Assembly: GCA_963638365.1 (NCBI GenBank)
Contig: CAVHRK010000128.1
Span: forward strand, 1-12,659
DNA length: 12,659 nucleotides
Source: Suilimivivens sp963638365
GTDB lineage: Bacteria; Bacillota; Clostridia; Lachnospirales; Lachnospiraceae
Direction of reading: 5' to 3'
The position numbers and the translations under genes were made by a program. Below are positions 7,826 through 12,659 of this stretch, piece by piece (position 1 is the first letter of the stretch; each line of letters opens with the position of its first letter). The notes below the pieces were generated by a model. That model saw nothing but the letters and a program-made list of their open reading frames with translations. It was not told where the DNA came from and made no database searches.

Positions 7826-8673
7826 TCGTATTCTTTCTGCCGTTTGGGAGAAGTCTCGGCGGCTTTAAAATCAGGATTATTATATTCGGGAGACAATTCT
7901 TCGGGAAGAATGATTCCGGGATGAAACAACAGTTCCAAAGTATCGGGATCCTGCCCGTATTTCTGAAATTTGTTCATTAACTTGTTGATCCGGTCAGCAT
8001 CCATGGAACCACCCATAATCAGTCCCCATAAATAATAGTTCCCTTTCATTGAAATAATAGGATGTCTTTTGGTATACAAGGTGCAAAATTGAATAATTAC
8101 ATTTTTAATCAGATTTACCGGTGGATAAGTATGGTACAGATCCGGAGTGCTTAAATAAGGTGTTAAGGGTTCTCTGGAAATCCGGATATACTGTACCTCA
8201 TAATGATTCCAAATCACGACATCACGCAGAGCATCCCAGACAACCGGAATCATATGGGAATGCTGGTGACTGTCAAGACATAGCACATAATTCGAAGGCA
8301 TTGCGTGGTATAGTTTTTGAATCTGTGCCTGAATCTCCGTGGAAAGCTGTTTGCGCAGTTCATTTCTTACAGAGGTGTAGGAGCTTTTAAAAAAATACAT
8401 CCAGCTGCACTTAAAATATCCATTTTCATCAACAAGAAGCGGAATTTCCACAGGATCAGCACAACAGTGCCCTTCGAAAAAGTTCAGATGAAGTGCAACC
8501 GTCAGAGCCGGACGTTCTTTCATTACAGGAAGAAGCAAATCCATACAGTCTGCAAAGCAACTCATATTGGGAATGACACTGATCCCGGATAGTTTTCCCT
8601 GTTGGACAAGGGTTAATATTTCTTTTGATGCATTTATTGAAATGCCATAATCATCGGCATGATATACAATCAT
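7807..8673 (-). CDS. ChbG/YdjC-family carbohydrate deacetylase
   Basis: This is a 288-residue member of the YdjC (ChbG/HpnK) family, metal-dependent enzymes that remove N-acetyl groups from amino sugars. Family hallmarks are HADDYG at residues 5-10 (Asp7, Asp8), LHLNFFEG (His62), the metal-site stretch DSHQHSHMIP (Asp134, His136, His138), and FHPG near the C-terminus (His251). No signal peptide is visible, so it is probably cytoplasmic. The ATG is supported by AAAGGAG seven bases upstream. It follows the family 2 glycosyltransferase gene by 19 bases in one operon. That context favours a polyprenyl-phosphate-linked N-acetylaminosugar as substrate, as known for Francisella NaxD of the same superfamily, rather than chitobiose as for E. 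coli ChbG. The reaction type is likely; the substrate is inferred. The 3' end overlaps the shared terminator. Confidence 0.85.
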   Translation of the reverse strand: MIVYHADDYGISINASKEILTLVQQGKLSGISVIPNMSCFADCMDLLLPVMKERPALTVALHLNFFEGHCCADPVEIPLLVDENGYFKCSWMYFFKSSYTSVRNELRKQLSTEIQAQIQKLYHAMPSNYVLCLDSHQHSHMIPVVWDALRDVVIWNHYEVQYIRISREPLTPYLSTPDLYHTYPPVNLIKNVIIQFCTLYTKRHPIISMKGNYYLWGLIMGGSMDADRINKLMNKFQKYGQDPDTLELLFHPGIILPEELSPEYNNPDFKAAETSPKRQKEYESLMKL

Positions 8674-8692
8674 GATGTTGCTCCTTTTCTTC

Positions 8693-9607
8693 TTAGTATC
8701 CGCAGCGTCTGCTGATCAGATATCTTGGCCGGGCCTTGATCTCTTCATAAATTCTGGAAATATAATGTCCGATAATACCGAGGCTGATCATCAGAATACT
8801 TCCAATCCAGCAAAGCAGAATAATAACGGTAGTGAAACCTTCTACTGCAGTTCCGGAAAAGTACCGGAACAATGCCTCGATCGTAAAGCCGAAAGCCGGG
8901 ATAAACATAAACCAGCCTAAAATGGTAACTACCTGCATCGGTGCACCGGAAAAGGAGGTAATGTTACGGAGTGCATATTTTACCAGACTCCAGAAAGACC
9001 ATTTAGAGGTGCCGATTTCACGCTCCTGTACTTCGAAAGGGATCTGGACCGTTTTAAATCCAACCCAGGAAGATAGGGCACGGAAGAATGGAGTCCGCTC
9101 CGGCATCAGGAGGAGTGCATCAATTGCTTTCCGGTCCAGAAGCTTAAAATCGGAAGCATTTTTCATATCAATTTTTGTGAGTCTGCTGATAATTCCATAA
9201 AATCCATTGGCACACATACGATGGAAAGCACTTTCCTTGCCACGGTTGGATTTCACGGCTTCTACTACTTCATATCCGTTCTTCCATAATTCATACATTT
9301 GAGGAAGAAGTGTGGGAGGATGCTGTAAATCACAGTCTATAATGACGGCACATTCTCCGCCAGCAGCTTCGAGCCCTGCGAAAATTGCAGCTTCTTTGCC
9401 AAAGTTGCGGGAAAAGGAAAGCCCTTTGACATTATCCTTCATCTGTGCAAGTTTAGCAATATTTACATAGGTATTATCCACAGAACCATCGTCTACGAAG
9501 ATGATTTCAAAATCAATTTTGGCTTGATTTAAAATTGCTTCGATAGCTTCATAAGTCCGGAAAATATTATCCTGTTCATTGTAGGAGGGAATAATTAAGG
9601 AAATCAT
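8693..9607 (-). CDS. GtrB/DPM1-like family 2 glycosyltransferase
   Basis: The 304-residue protein has an N-terminal GT-A domain (about residues 1-210) and two membrane helices near 220-245 and 255-285. Motifs seen are SLIIPSYNEQDN, FVDDGSVDNT (Asp39, Asp40) and the metal-binding IIDCDLQHPP (Asp91, Asp93). REIGTSKWSFW near residue 200 is the conserved loop before the first helix. This layout is that of bactoprenol glucosyltransferase GtrB, dolichol-phosphate mannose synthase and FlmF2. These enzymes transfer a sugar from a nucleotide donor to undecaprenyl phosphate on the cytoplasmic face. The start has only a weak ribosome site (GAGAAAGTGA). It is the first gene of the operon with the deacetylase, so an N-acetylhexosamine donor is plausible. 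No GtrA-type flippase gene is seen in the window. Confidence 0.9.
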   Translation of the reverse strand: MISLIIPSYNEQDNIFRTYEAIEAILNQAKIDFEIIFVDDGSVDNTYVNIAKLAQMKDNVKGLSFSRNFGKEAAIFAGLEAAGGECAVIIDCDLQHPPTLLPQMYELWKNGYEVVEAVKSNRGKESAFHRMCANGFYGIISRLTKIDMKNASDFKLLDRKAIDALLLMPERTPFFRALSSWVGFKTVQIPFEVQEREIGTSKWSFWSLVKYALRNITSFSGAPMQVVTILGWFMFIPAFGFTIEALFRYFSGTAVEGFTTVIILLCWIGSILMISLGIIGHYISRIYEEIKARPRYLISRRCGY

Positions 9608-9654
9608 TTATTTATCACTTTCTCATAGATATTTTGCCTGCTTTTATGTTTACT

Positions 9655-9683
9655 ATTATATCGGATTTTATATGGAAGTGCAA
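9655..9683 (-). promoter_or_regulatory. Promoter of the glycosyltransferase-deacetylase operon
   Basis: Read on the minus strand, TTGCAC (9683-9678) and a perfect TATAAT (9660-9655) are separated by exactly 17 bases. The transcript would start near 9648, giving a leader of about 40 bases. Confidence 0.6.
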
Positions 9684-9800
9684 CGATTCCTGACAATCGT
9701 CTGAAAGGTAAATGGAATGTAAAAACAAATTCATTTGTCAAAAAAAGTGAGAATAAGTGCTATGTATTTAAAATGTTAAGTAAAAAAGCAAAAATATTCT

Positions 9801-9822
9801 GTCTTGTGTCTTAACACAGGAC
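9801..9822. promoter_or_regulatory. Imperfect inverted repeat, candidate operator
   Basis: GTC-T-TGTGT, a CTTA centre, and ACACA-G-GAC form a 22-base dyad with one mismatched pair. It sits where the -35 of the XRE gene promoter (-10 at 9839) would lie. The half TTGTGTC recurs as a direct repeat at 9852-9858, just past the -10. The first XRE protein or a LytTR regulator could bind here. Confidence 0.4.
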
Positions 9823-9838
9823 ATATTGAAGCGATGTA

Positions 9839-9844
9839 TATAAT
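9839..9844 (+). promoter_or_regulatory. -10 element of the first XRE gene
   Basis: A perfect TATAAT lies 35 bases before the ATG at 9880. No -35 match exists at 16-18 bases; that position is taken by the inverted repeat at 9801-9822. This suggests a regulated, factor-dependent promoter. Confidence 0.5.
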
Positions 9845-9879
9845 ACAATGTTTGTGTCAAAAATAAGCGGGGATAAGGT

Positions 9880-10119
9880 ATGGCACGAATTATTGATTAT
9901 GAGGCTCAAAATATCATAGGCGATAAGTTGCGCGAATACAGGCTTGAAAGACATATGAGTCAGAAGGAGTTAGCAGAACGACTTGAAACTTATGCCATAT
10001 ATGTCTGTCGCGGTTCTATTTCGAGGATTGAAAATCATGAACGTACAGTTACAGATTTTGAACTGCGCGCCATGGCAGAAATCCTGAATGTGGATGTAGT
10101 GGATCTTTTTGAAAAATAG
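9880..10119 (+). CDS. Small XRE-family helix-turn-helix regulator
   Basis: The protein has 79 residues and consists almost entirely of one Cro/C1-type helix-turn-helix domain. The recognisable core is IGDKLREYRLERHMSQKELAERL, then an unusual CRGSISRIENHERTVTDFEL segment, and the closing LNVDVVDLF. It should bind DNA as a dimer. The ATG is preceded by GGGGA with a six-base spacing. It is followed after 90 bases by a LytTR response-regulator gene on the same strand, with a strong hairpin between them. The same gene order occurs again about 1.2 kb downstream. It may control its own promoter through the dyad at 9801-9822. Family assignment is sure; targets are unknown. Confidence 0.9.
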   Translation: MARIIDYEAQNIIGDKLREYRLERHMSQKELAERLETYAIYVCRGSISRIENHERTVTDFELRAMAEILNVDVVDLFEK

Positions 10120-10134
10120 AAATTGGGAATATAC

Positions 10135-10193
10135 AAAAAGCACTGATTTTGCGTTAGAATGGTATAAGTAATAACGCACAACCAGTGCTTTTT
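10135..10193 (+). terminator. Terminator-like hairpin between XRE and LytTR genes
   Basis: An outer 11-pair stem (10135-10145 with 10183-10193) is followed by a symmetrical 4x4 internal loop. An inner 7-pair stem (10150-10156 with 10172-10178) then closes a 15-base loop. The descending arm ends in TTTTTATTT, directly before the GAGG ribosome site of the next gene. It looks like an intrinsic terminator after the XRE gene, or an attenuator for the LytTR gene. Confidence 0.65.
10160..10168 (+). promoter_or_regulatory. Extended -10 promoter motif within the hairpin loop
   Basis: TGGTATAAG is an extended -10 (TGn before a five-of-six -10 match) in the loop of the hairpin. No -35 is seen 16-18 bases upstream. 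A transcript would start near 10175 and lack the left arm, so it could not form the terminator. The leader would be about 35 bases. Confidence 0.4.
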
Positions 10194-10209
10194 ATTTGAG
10201 GAAATACTT

Positions 10210-10974
10210 ATGGAAGAGATAAATGCAAAGGAGACGGAAGAAAAGAATATTTTAATTATAGAAGATGAGGCTGCAGCGTTAAGATATCTCATTAAGATCG
10301 TGGAAGACTGTAGCCCGCTGGAGTACCATGTGTTCGGGTATACGAATCTCAGGGAAGCTTTTGAATGTATGAAACATCGGAAAATCTCTTTGTTTATTGT
10401 AGATATTATGCTCAATCAAAATGAGCATAATAGGGAAGGATATCAGTTTATTGAGAAAATTCGCGCAAGTGAGGAGTATCGTTACATTCCGGTGGTTTTT
10501 GTGACCGGATTGGAAGAACCAAGAGCACTGGCTTATAAGGATCTGCATTGCTTTGGCTATATTCAGAAGCCGTATGATAGGGACGAAATTAATCAAATGG
10601 TTCGGAAGTGTCTTGCATATAAAAAGGTTGAAGGAAAAGTCAGGTTTCATTTGAAGAAGGATGGAATACATATTTTTCTGGATCCGGATCAGATTGTGTA
10701 TGTTCGCATTACAGGGAAGAATTTATCTGTCAAAGTACATGGTAAGCCATTGTGCCAATATGGATATCTTACCATGAAAGAAATTATGGAACAACTTAAG
10801 ACCGAACCAATGGTACCTTGTGGAAAAGGACTTCTGGTTAATGGAAGGTATATGGATCATCTGAATCAGATAGAACGGAATTTATATTTGAAGGATGATT
10901 CAGAGCCGCTTAAATTAACGAGGTCGGGACTTAAGGAGAACATCCATAGTATTACTGATAGCCTGTCACAGTAA
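10210..10974 (+). CDS. LytTR-family response regulator (first copy)
   Basis: The 254-residue protein has a receiver domain (about 13-130) and a LytTR DNA-binding domain (about 148-245). Receiver residues are intact: the acidic pair Glu18/Asp19, phospho-acceptor Asp65 in LFIVDIML, Thr99 in FVTGLEEP, and Lys120 in QKPYD. LytTR domains (AgrA, VirR and relatives) bind pairs of short direct repeats upstream of their target promoters. The ATG has GAGG eight bases upstream. No histidine kinase gene lies directly next to it, so it may be phosphorylated by the kinase encoded at 12214 or by one elsewhere. It is a paralogue of the second LytTR protein (11496-12221), sharing the TGLE-x-P and Y-x-x-KPYD blocks. 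An unusually long loop follows the phospho-acceptor Asp. Expression probably depends on the hairpin or internal promoter just upstream. Confidence 0.92.
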   Translation: MEEINAKETEEKNILIIEDEAAALRYLIKIVEDCSPLEYHVFGYTNLREAFECMKHRKISLFIVDIMLNQNEHNREGYQFIEKIRASEEYRYIPVVFVTGLEEPRALAYKDLHCFGYIQKPYDRDEINQMVRKCLAYKKVEGKVRFHLKKDGIHIFLDPDQIVYVRITGKNLSVKVHGKPLCQYGYLTMKEIMEQLKTEPMVPCGKGLLVNGRYMDHLNQIERNLYLKDDSEPLKLTRSGLKENIHSITDSLSQ

Positions 10975-10981
10975 AACTGTG
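10967..10981. repeat. Inverted repeat CACAG/CTGTG at the end of the first LytTR gene
   Basis: A perfect 5-base dyad with a TAAAA centre covers the stop codon. No T-tract follows, so it is not a good terminator. Its right half is part of CTGTGTTAA (10977-10985), which also occurs on the opposite strand at 9811-9819, so an operator is possible. Confidence 0.3.
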
Positions 10982-11024
10982 TTAATGACGAATGAAAACG
11001 GAGGAAACCAATAGTAGAACTATA

Positions 11025-11053
11025 TTAAGGCGAATGTGGATCATGGATATAAT
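11025..11053 (+). promoter_or_regulatory. Promoter of the second XRE-LytTR-kinase operon
   Basis: A perfect TATAAT (11048-11053) lies 17 bases after a poor -35 (TTAAGG, 11025-11030). Transcription would start near 11060, just before the AGAGG ribosome site at 11066. Confidence 0.5.
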
Positions 11054-11065
11054 GAAATAAAAAGC

Positions 11066-11070
11066 AGAGG
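11066..11070 (+). promoter_or_regulatory. Ribosome binding site AGAGG deciding the start
   Basis: AGAGG ends on the first base of an in-frame GTG at 11070, which therefore cannot be the start. ATG codons at 11076 and 11079 lie five and eight bases downstream and are both usable. Confidence 0.65.
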
Positions 11071-11075
11071 TGTCC

Positions 11076-11480
11076 ATGATGGCAGAAGATTTTTTGATTA
11101 ATAATGAACAGATGGGGAAAAGAATACGGGAACTGCGTGAGAAAAGGGGACTCACTCAGGATGCCTTATCAGAAATTCTATCCGTAGGACCCAATGTGAT
11201 CGGATGTTATGAGCGTGGGGAATATGGTCCATCTAAGAGGACACTTGCGGTAATCTGCCAGTATTTTGGTGTGACCACAGACTATCTTCTGTATGGTGAA
11301 AAGGAAAATGTGGAAGATATTATGGAACAGGTGGATCATTTCTCAGATGTGGATAAGTTGAAGGTATTAATTCGTCTGATGCATTACTTTATTAAAGGAA
11401 AAGTACTTACCAAAGAGGACAAAGTATGCAAGGAAAGTATCAAGATTATGATTGATCATTTATTCGAAGCTGAGGAATAA
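11076..11480 (+). CDS. XRE-family regulator with helical C-terminal tail
   Basis: The protein has about 134 residues. An N-terminal Cro/C1-type helix-turn-helix domain (roughly residues 10-75) shows MGKRIRELREKRGLTQDALS, then VIGCYERGEYGPSKRTLAVI and the closing FGVTTDYLLYGE. A mainly helical tail of about 60 residues of unknown role follows. It may serve dimerisation or sensing; I see no known ligand domain in it. The start at 11076 (or 11079) is preferred over the in-frame GTG at 11070 because of the ribosome site. It leads an operon: the LytTR gene begins 15 bases after its stop, and a membrane sensor gene overlaps that one. Its promoter at 11048 is its own, so this module can be expressed separately from the first. 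Confidence 0.9.
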   Translation: MMAEDFLINNEQMGKRIRELREKRGLTQDALSEILSVGPNVIGCYERGEYGPSKRTLAVICQYFGVTTDYLLYGEKENVEDIMEQVDHFSDVDKLKVLIRLMHYFIKGKVLTKEDKVCKESIKIMIDHLFEAEE

Positions 11481-11495
11481 GGAGAAATACATAAG

Positions 11496-12221
11496 ATGAA
11501 AACAATTTTAATTTTAGAGGATAATGCTTGCGAGATGGAGCGCCTGGTTAAAATTGTTCGTGAACAGGGACCACAGAATGAGGTGGTCTGTGCAGTTAAT
11601 TTGGAGCAGGCATATCATATGGCAATGGAGAAATCCGTTGATCTTTTTCTGTTAGATATTATTCTTGATCCCCGGACTTCGGGGGACGCTTCCGGTATGA
11701 AGTTTGCTGATCATATTCGTGAAGTGGAACGTTATCATTTTACTCCCATTATTTTTATTACCGGATTGGAAGATCCCAGTCTATATGCGTACAGTGATGT
11801 CCGATGTTACAGTTATGTGGAGAAGCCATATGATGCAGTGCAGTTAGCAGGAATTGTTAAGGAAGCGCTTGCTATACCAACCGAATCTTCTGATACAAAC
11901 AAGGTGTATTACAGGCGGGATGGACAGTTGCTGAGACTTTGCAAGGAAGACATTGTTTATATTGAGAACGGACGATCCGGAAGAACCATACATACAACAA
12001 CAGATGAGCGTTACCTTCCCTATAAGCCGGTTAAGGATATTCTCAAAGAGTTGAATTCCGATGATTTTGTTCAATGCAATCGATTCGTAATAGTGAATCG
12101 GAATTATGTTGAAACTATAGATCCTGTCAACAGATACATTACTTTTAAGAACAGGACGGATATGGTGGAAATTGGAATGACTTATAAAAAGAGTTTTTTG
12201 AGGAGGATGTTTTATGGTTAG
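11496..12221 (+). CDS. LytTR-family response regulator (second copy)
   Basis: This is a 241-residue response regulator with a receiver domain (about 1-120) and a LytTR DNA-binding domain (about 132-236). Conserved residues are Glu8/Asp9, phospho-acceptor Asp54 in LFLLDIIL, Thr89 in FITGLEDP and Lys110 in EKPYD. The loop after Asp54 is long (DPRTSGDASGMKF). The DNA-binding part shows IVYIENGRSGRTIHT and the closing F-V-x-V-N-R-N-Y motif common in this family. The ATG has AAGGAG 11 bases upstream, which is a slightly long spacing. Its 3' end overlaps the next gene by eight bases, and AGG AGG codons near the end double as that gene's ribosome site. It most likely forms a two-component system with that downstream membrane protein. 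Confidence 0.93.
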   Translation: MKTILILEDNACEMERLVKIVREQGPQNEVVCAVNLEQAYHMAMEKSVDLFLLDIILDPRTSGDASGMKFADHIREVERYHFTPIIFITGLEDPSLYAYSDVRCYSYVEKPYDAVQLAGIVKEALAIPTESSDTNKVYYRRDGQLLRLCKEDIVYIENGRSGRTIHTTTDERYLPYKPVKDILKELNSDDFVQCNRFVIVNRNYVETIDPVNRYITFKNRTDMVEIGMTYKKSFLRRMFYG

Positions 12222-12659
12222 GGACATTATGGGATTGTTGGAGATATTATCATTTTTGTATATGGTTGCAGCTACGTATGGCACAAAAGTGAAATATGGT
12301 ATTTATACAGTCGTTTTCATAGTTTCTGAATTGCTTTTATTATCAGGAATTAATAATCATGGATTCTCATCATATTTCTTAGGGCTTTCTTATTTACTAA
12401 TGTTTATATATTGTCTGGTAAATTATAAAAGCAGTGTTAAAAGGACTGTGGTCAATTTTGTTATTGCGTCTGTTGCAGTATCGCTGATGGAGGTATTATG
12501 TTATATTGCAATATCCTTTATAGATATGTATTTTACAATAACGACACAACAAAAGGAATTGGGAATTTCAATATTGTATTTTATTATTATTTTGATATTT
12601 AGGAGCAAACTGAGATTGACGGAAATATCTGAATTTTTCTTGAAAAGGAATAAGTTATT
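12214..12659 (+). CDS. Membrane sensor, probable AgrC-like histidine kinase (partial)
   Basis: The open frame runs from an ATG at 12214 to the window edge with no stop, giving 148 complete codons. Translation starts MVRDIMGLLEILSFLYMVAA and continues with a series of hydrophobic segments separated by short loops (about four or five helices so far). It reaches a more polar stretch (RSKLRLTEISEFFLKRN) at the edge. This is the usual look of the N-terminal sensor of AgrC-like kinases that pair with LytTR regulators. The kinase domain would lie beyond the window and is not seen. AGGAGG at 12201-12206, seven bases upstream, fixes the start. The eight-base overlap with the LytTR gene points to translational coupling. 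The kinase assignment rests on context and membrane topology, not on catalytic motifs. The signal is unknown, and no peptide pheromone gene is visible in the window. Confidence 0.7.
   Translation, partial: MVRDIMGLLEILSFLYMVAATYGTKVKYGIYTVVFIVSELLLLSGINNHGFSSYFLGLSYLLMFIYCLVNYKSSVKRTVVNFVIASVAVSLMEVLCYIAISFIDMYFTITTQQKELGISILYFIIILIFRSKLRLTEISEFFLKRNKL

Noticed and set aside
8121..9200. Plus-strand open frames of 82-122 codons
   Set aside because: They overlap the deacetylase and glycosyltransferase genes on the minus strand, which have intact family motifs.
10035..10671. Minus-strand open frames of 126 and 130 codons
   Set aside because: They are antisense to the XRE and LytTR genes, whose frames carry conserved functional residues. 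The antisense products look random.
10967..10981. CACAG/CTGTG dyad as the terminator of the first LytTR gene
   Set aside because: The stem is only five pairs and no T-tract follows. It is kept only as a possible operator.
11034..11060. Eight-codon frame starting ATGTGGATC and ending in TAA before the second XRE gene
   Set aside because: It spans the predicted -10 of the XRE promoter and has no ribosome site at a usable distance; GGAGG at 11000 is about 30 bases away.
1..12659. CRISPR arrays, tRNA or rRNA genes, insertion sequences, phage attachment sites
   Set aside because: I saw no regularly spaced repeats, cloverleaf with CCA-type end, transposase or integrase coding, or long terminal inverted repeats.

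Overview
The window looks like chromosomal DNA of a low-GC Gram-positive gut bacterium, most likely Lachnospiraceae (Clostridia). The pointers are AT-rich genes with strong AGGAGG-type ribosome sites, a lipoprotein-type glycoside hydrolase, DUF3990 (ADP-ribosyltransferase fold) coding, and LytTR response regulators paired with small XRE-type helix-turn-helix proteins. This placement is an inference from gene style; no rRNA or marker gene is present. No tRNA, rRNA, CRISPR array, transposase or phage gene was recognised, and no gene-free stretch exceeds 300 bases.

Region 1 (1-6605, plus strand) is a cell-surface glycan block. It holds a GtrII-type polytopic membrane glucosyltransferase, a second polytopic protein of the 6-pyruvoyl-tetrahydropterin-synthase-related GT-C-like membrane family, and a large lipoprotein alpha-L-rhamnosidase (GH78) with an extra beta-sandwich module. 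The first gene carries a run of eight G near its 5' end, a candidate slipped-strand on/off switch.

Region 2 (6606-7766, plus strand) is a two-gene cassette of a DUF3990 protein and an unrecognised 147-residue partner, coupled through an ATGA overlap. The layout resembles a toxin-antitoxin module.

Region 3 (7793-9683, minus strand) is a convergent two-gene operon: a GtrB/DPM1-like family 2 glycosyltransferase and then a ChbG/YdjC-family deacetylase. It has a good promoter at one end and a shared bidirectional terminator at the other. The combination parallels the Francisella FlmF2/NaxD pair, which makes a polyprenyl-phosphate aminosugar and deacetylates it for transfer by a membrane GT-C enzyme. 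The GT-C proteins of region 1 could be the receiving transferases, which would link regions 1 and 3 in one surface-modification pathway.

Region 4 (9801-12659, plus strand) is a regulatory block of two consecutive XRE-LytTR modules. The two LytTR response regulators are paralogues of each other. The second module continues, with an 8-base overlap, into a multi-pass membrane protein cut by the window edge that is probably an AgrC-like sensor kinase. A terminator-like hairpin separates the first XRE gene from its LytTR gene and carries an extended -10 promoter motif in its loop. Inverted repeats and a shared 9-mer lie upstream of both XRE genes. The targets of these regulators cannot be read from the sequence; the adjacent glycan genes are one possibility.
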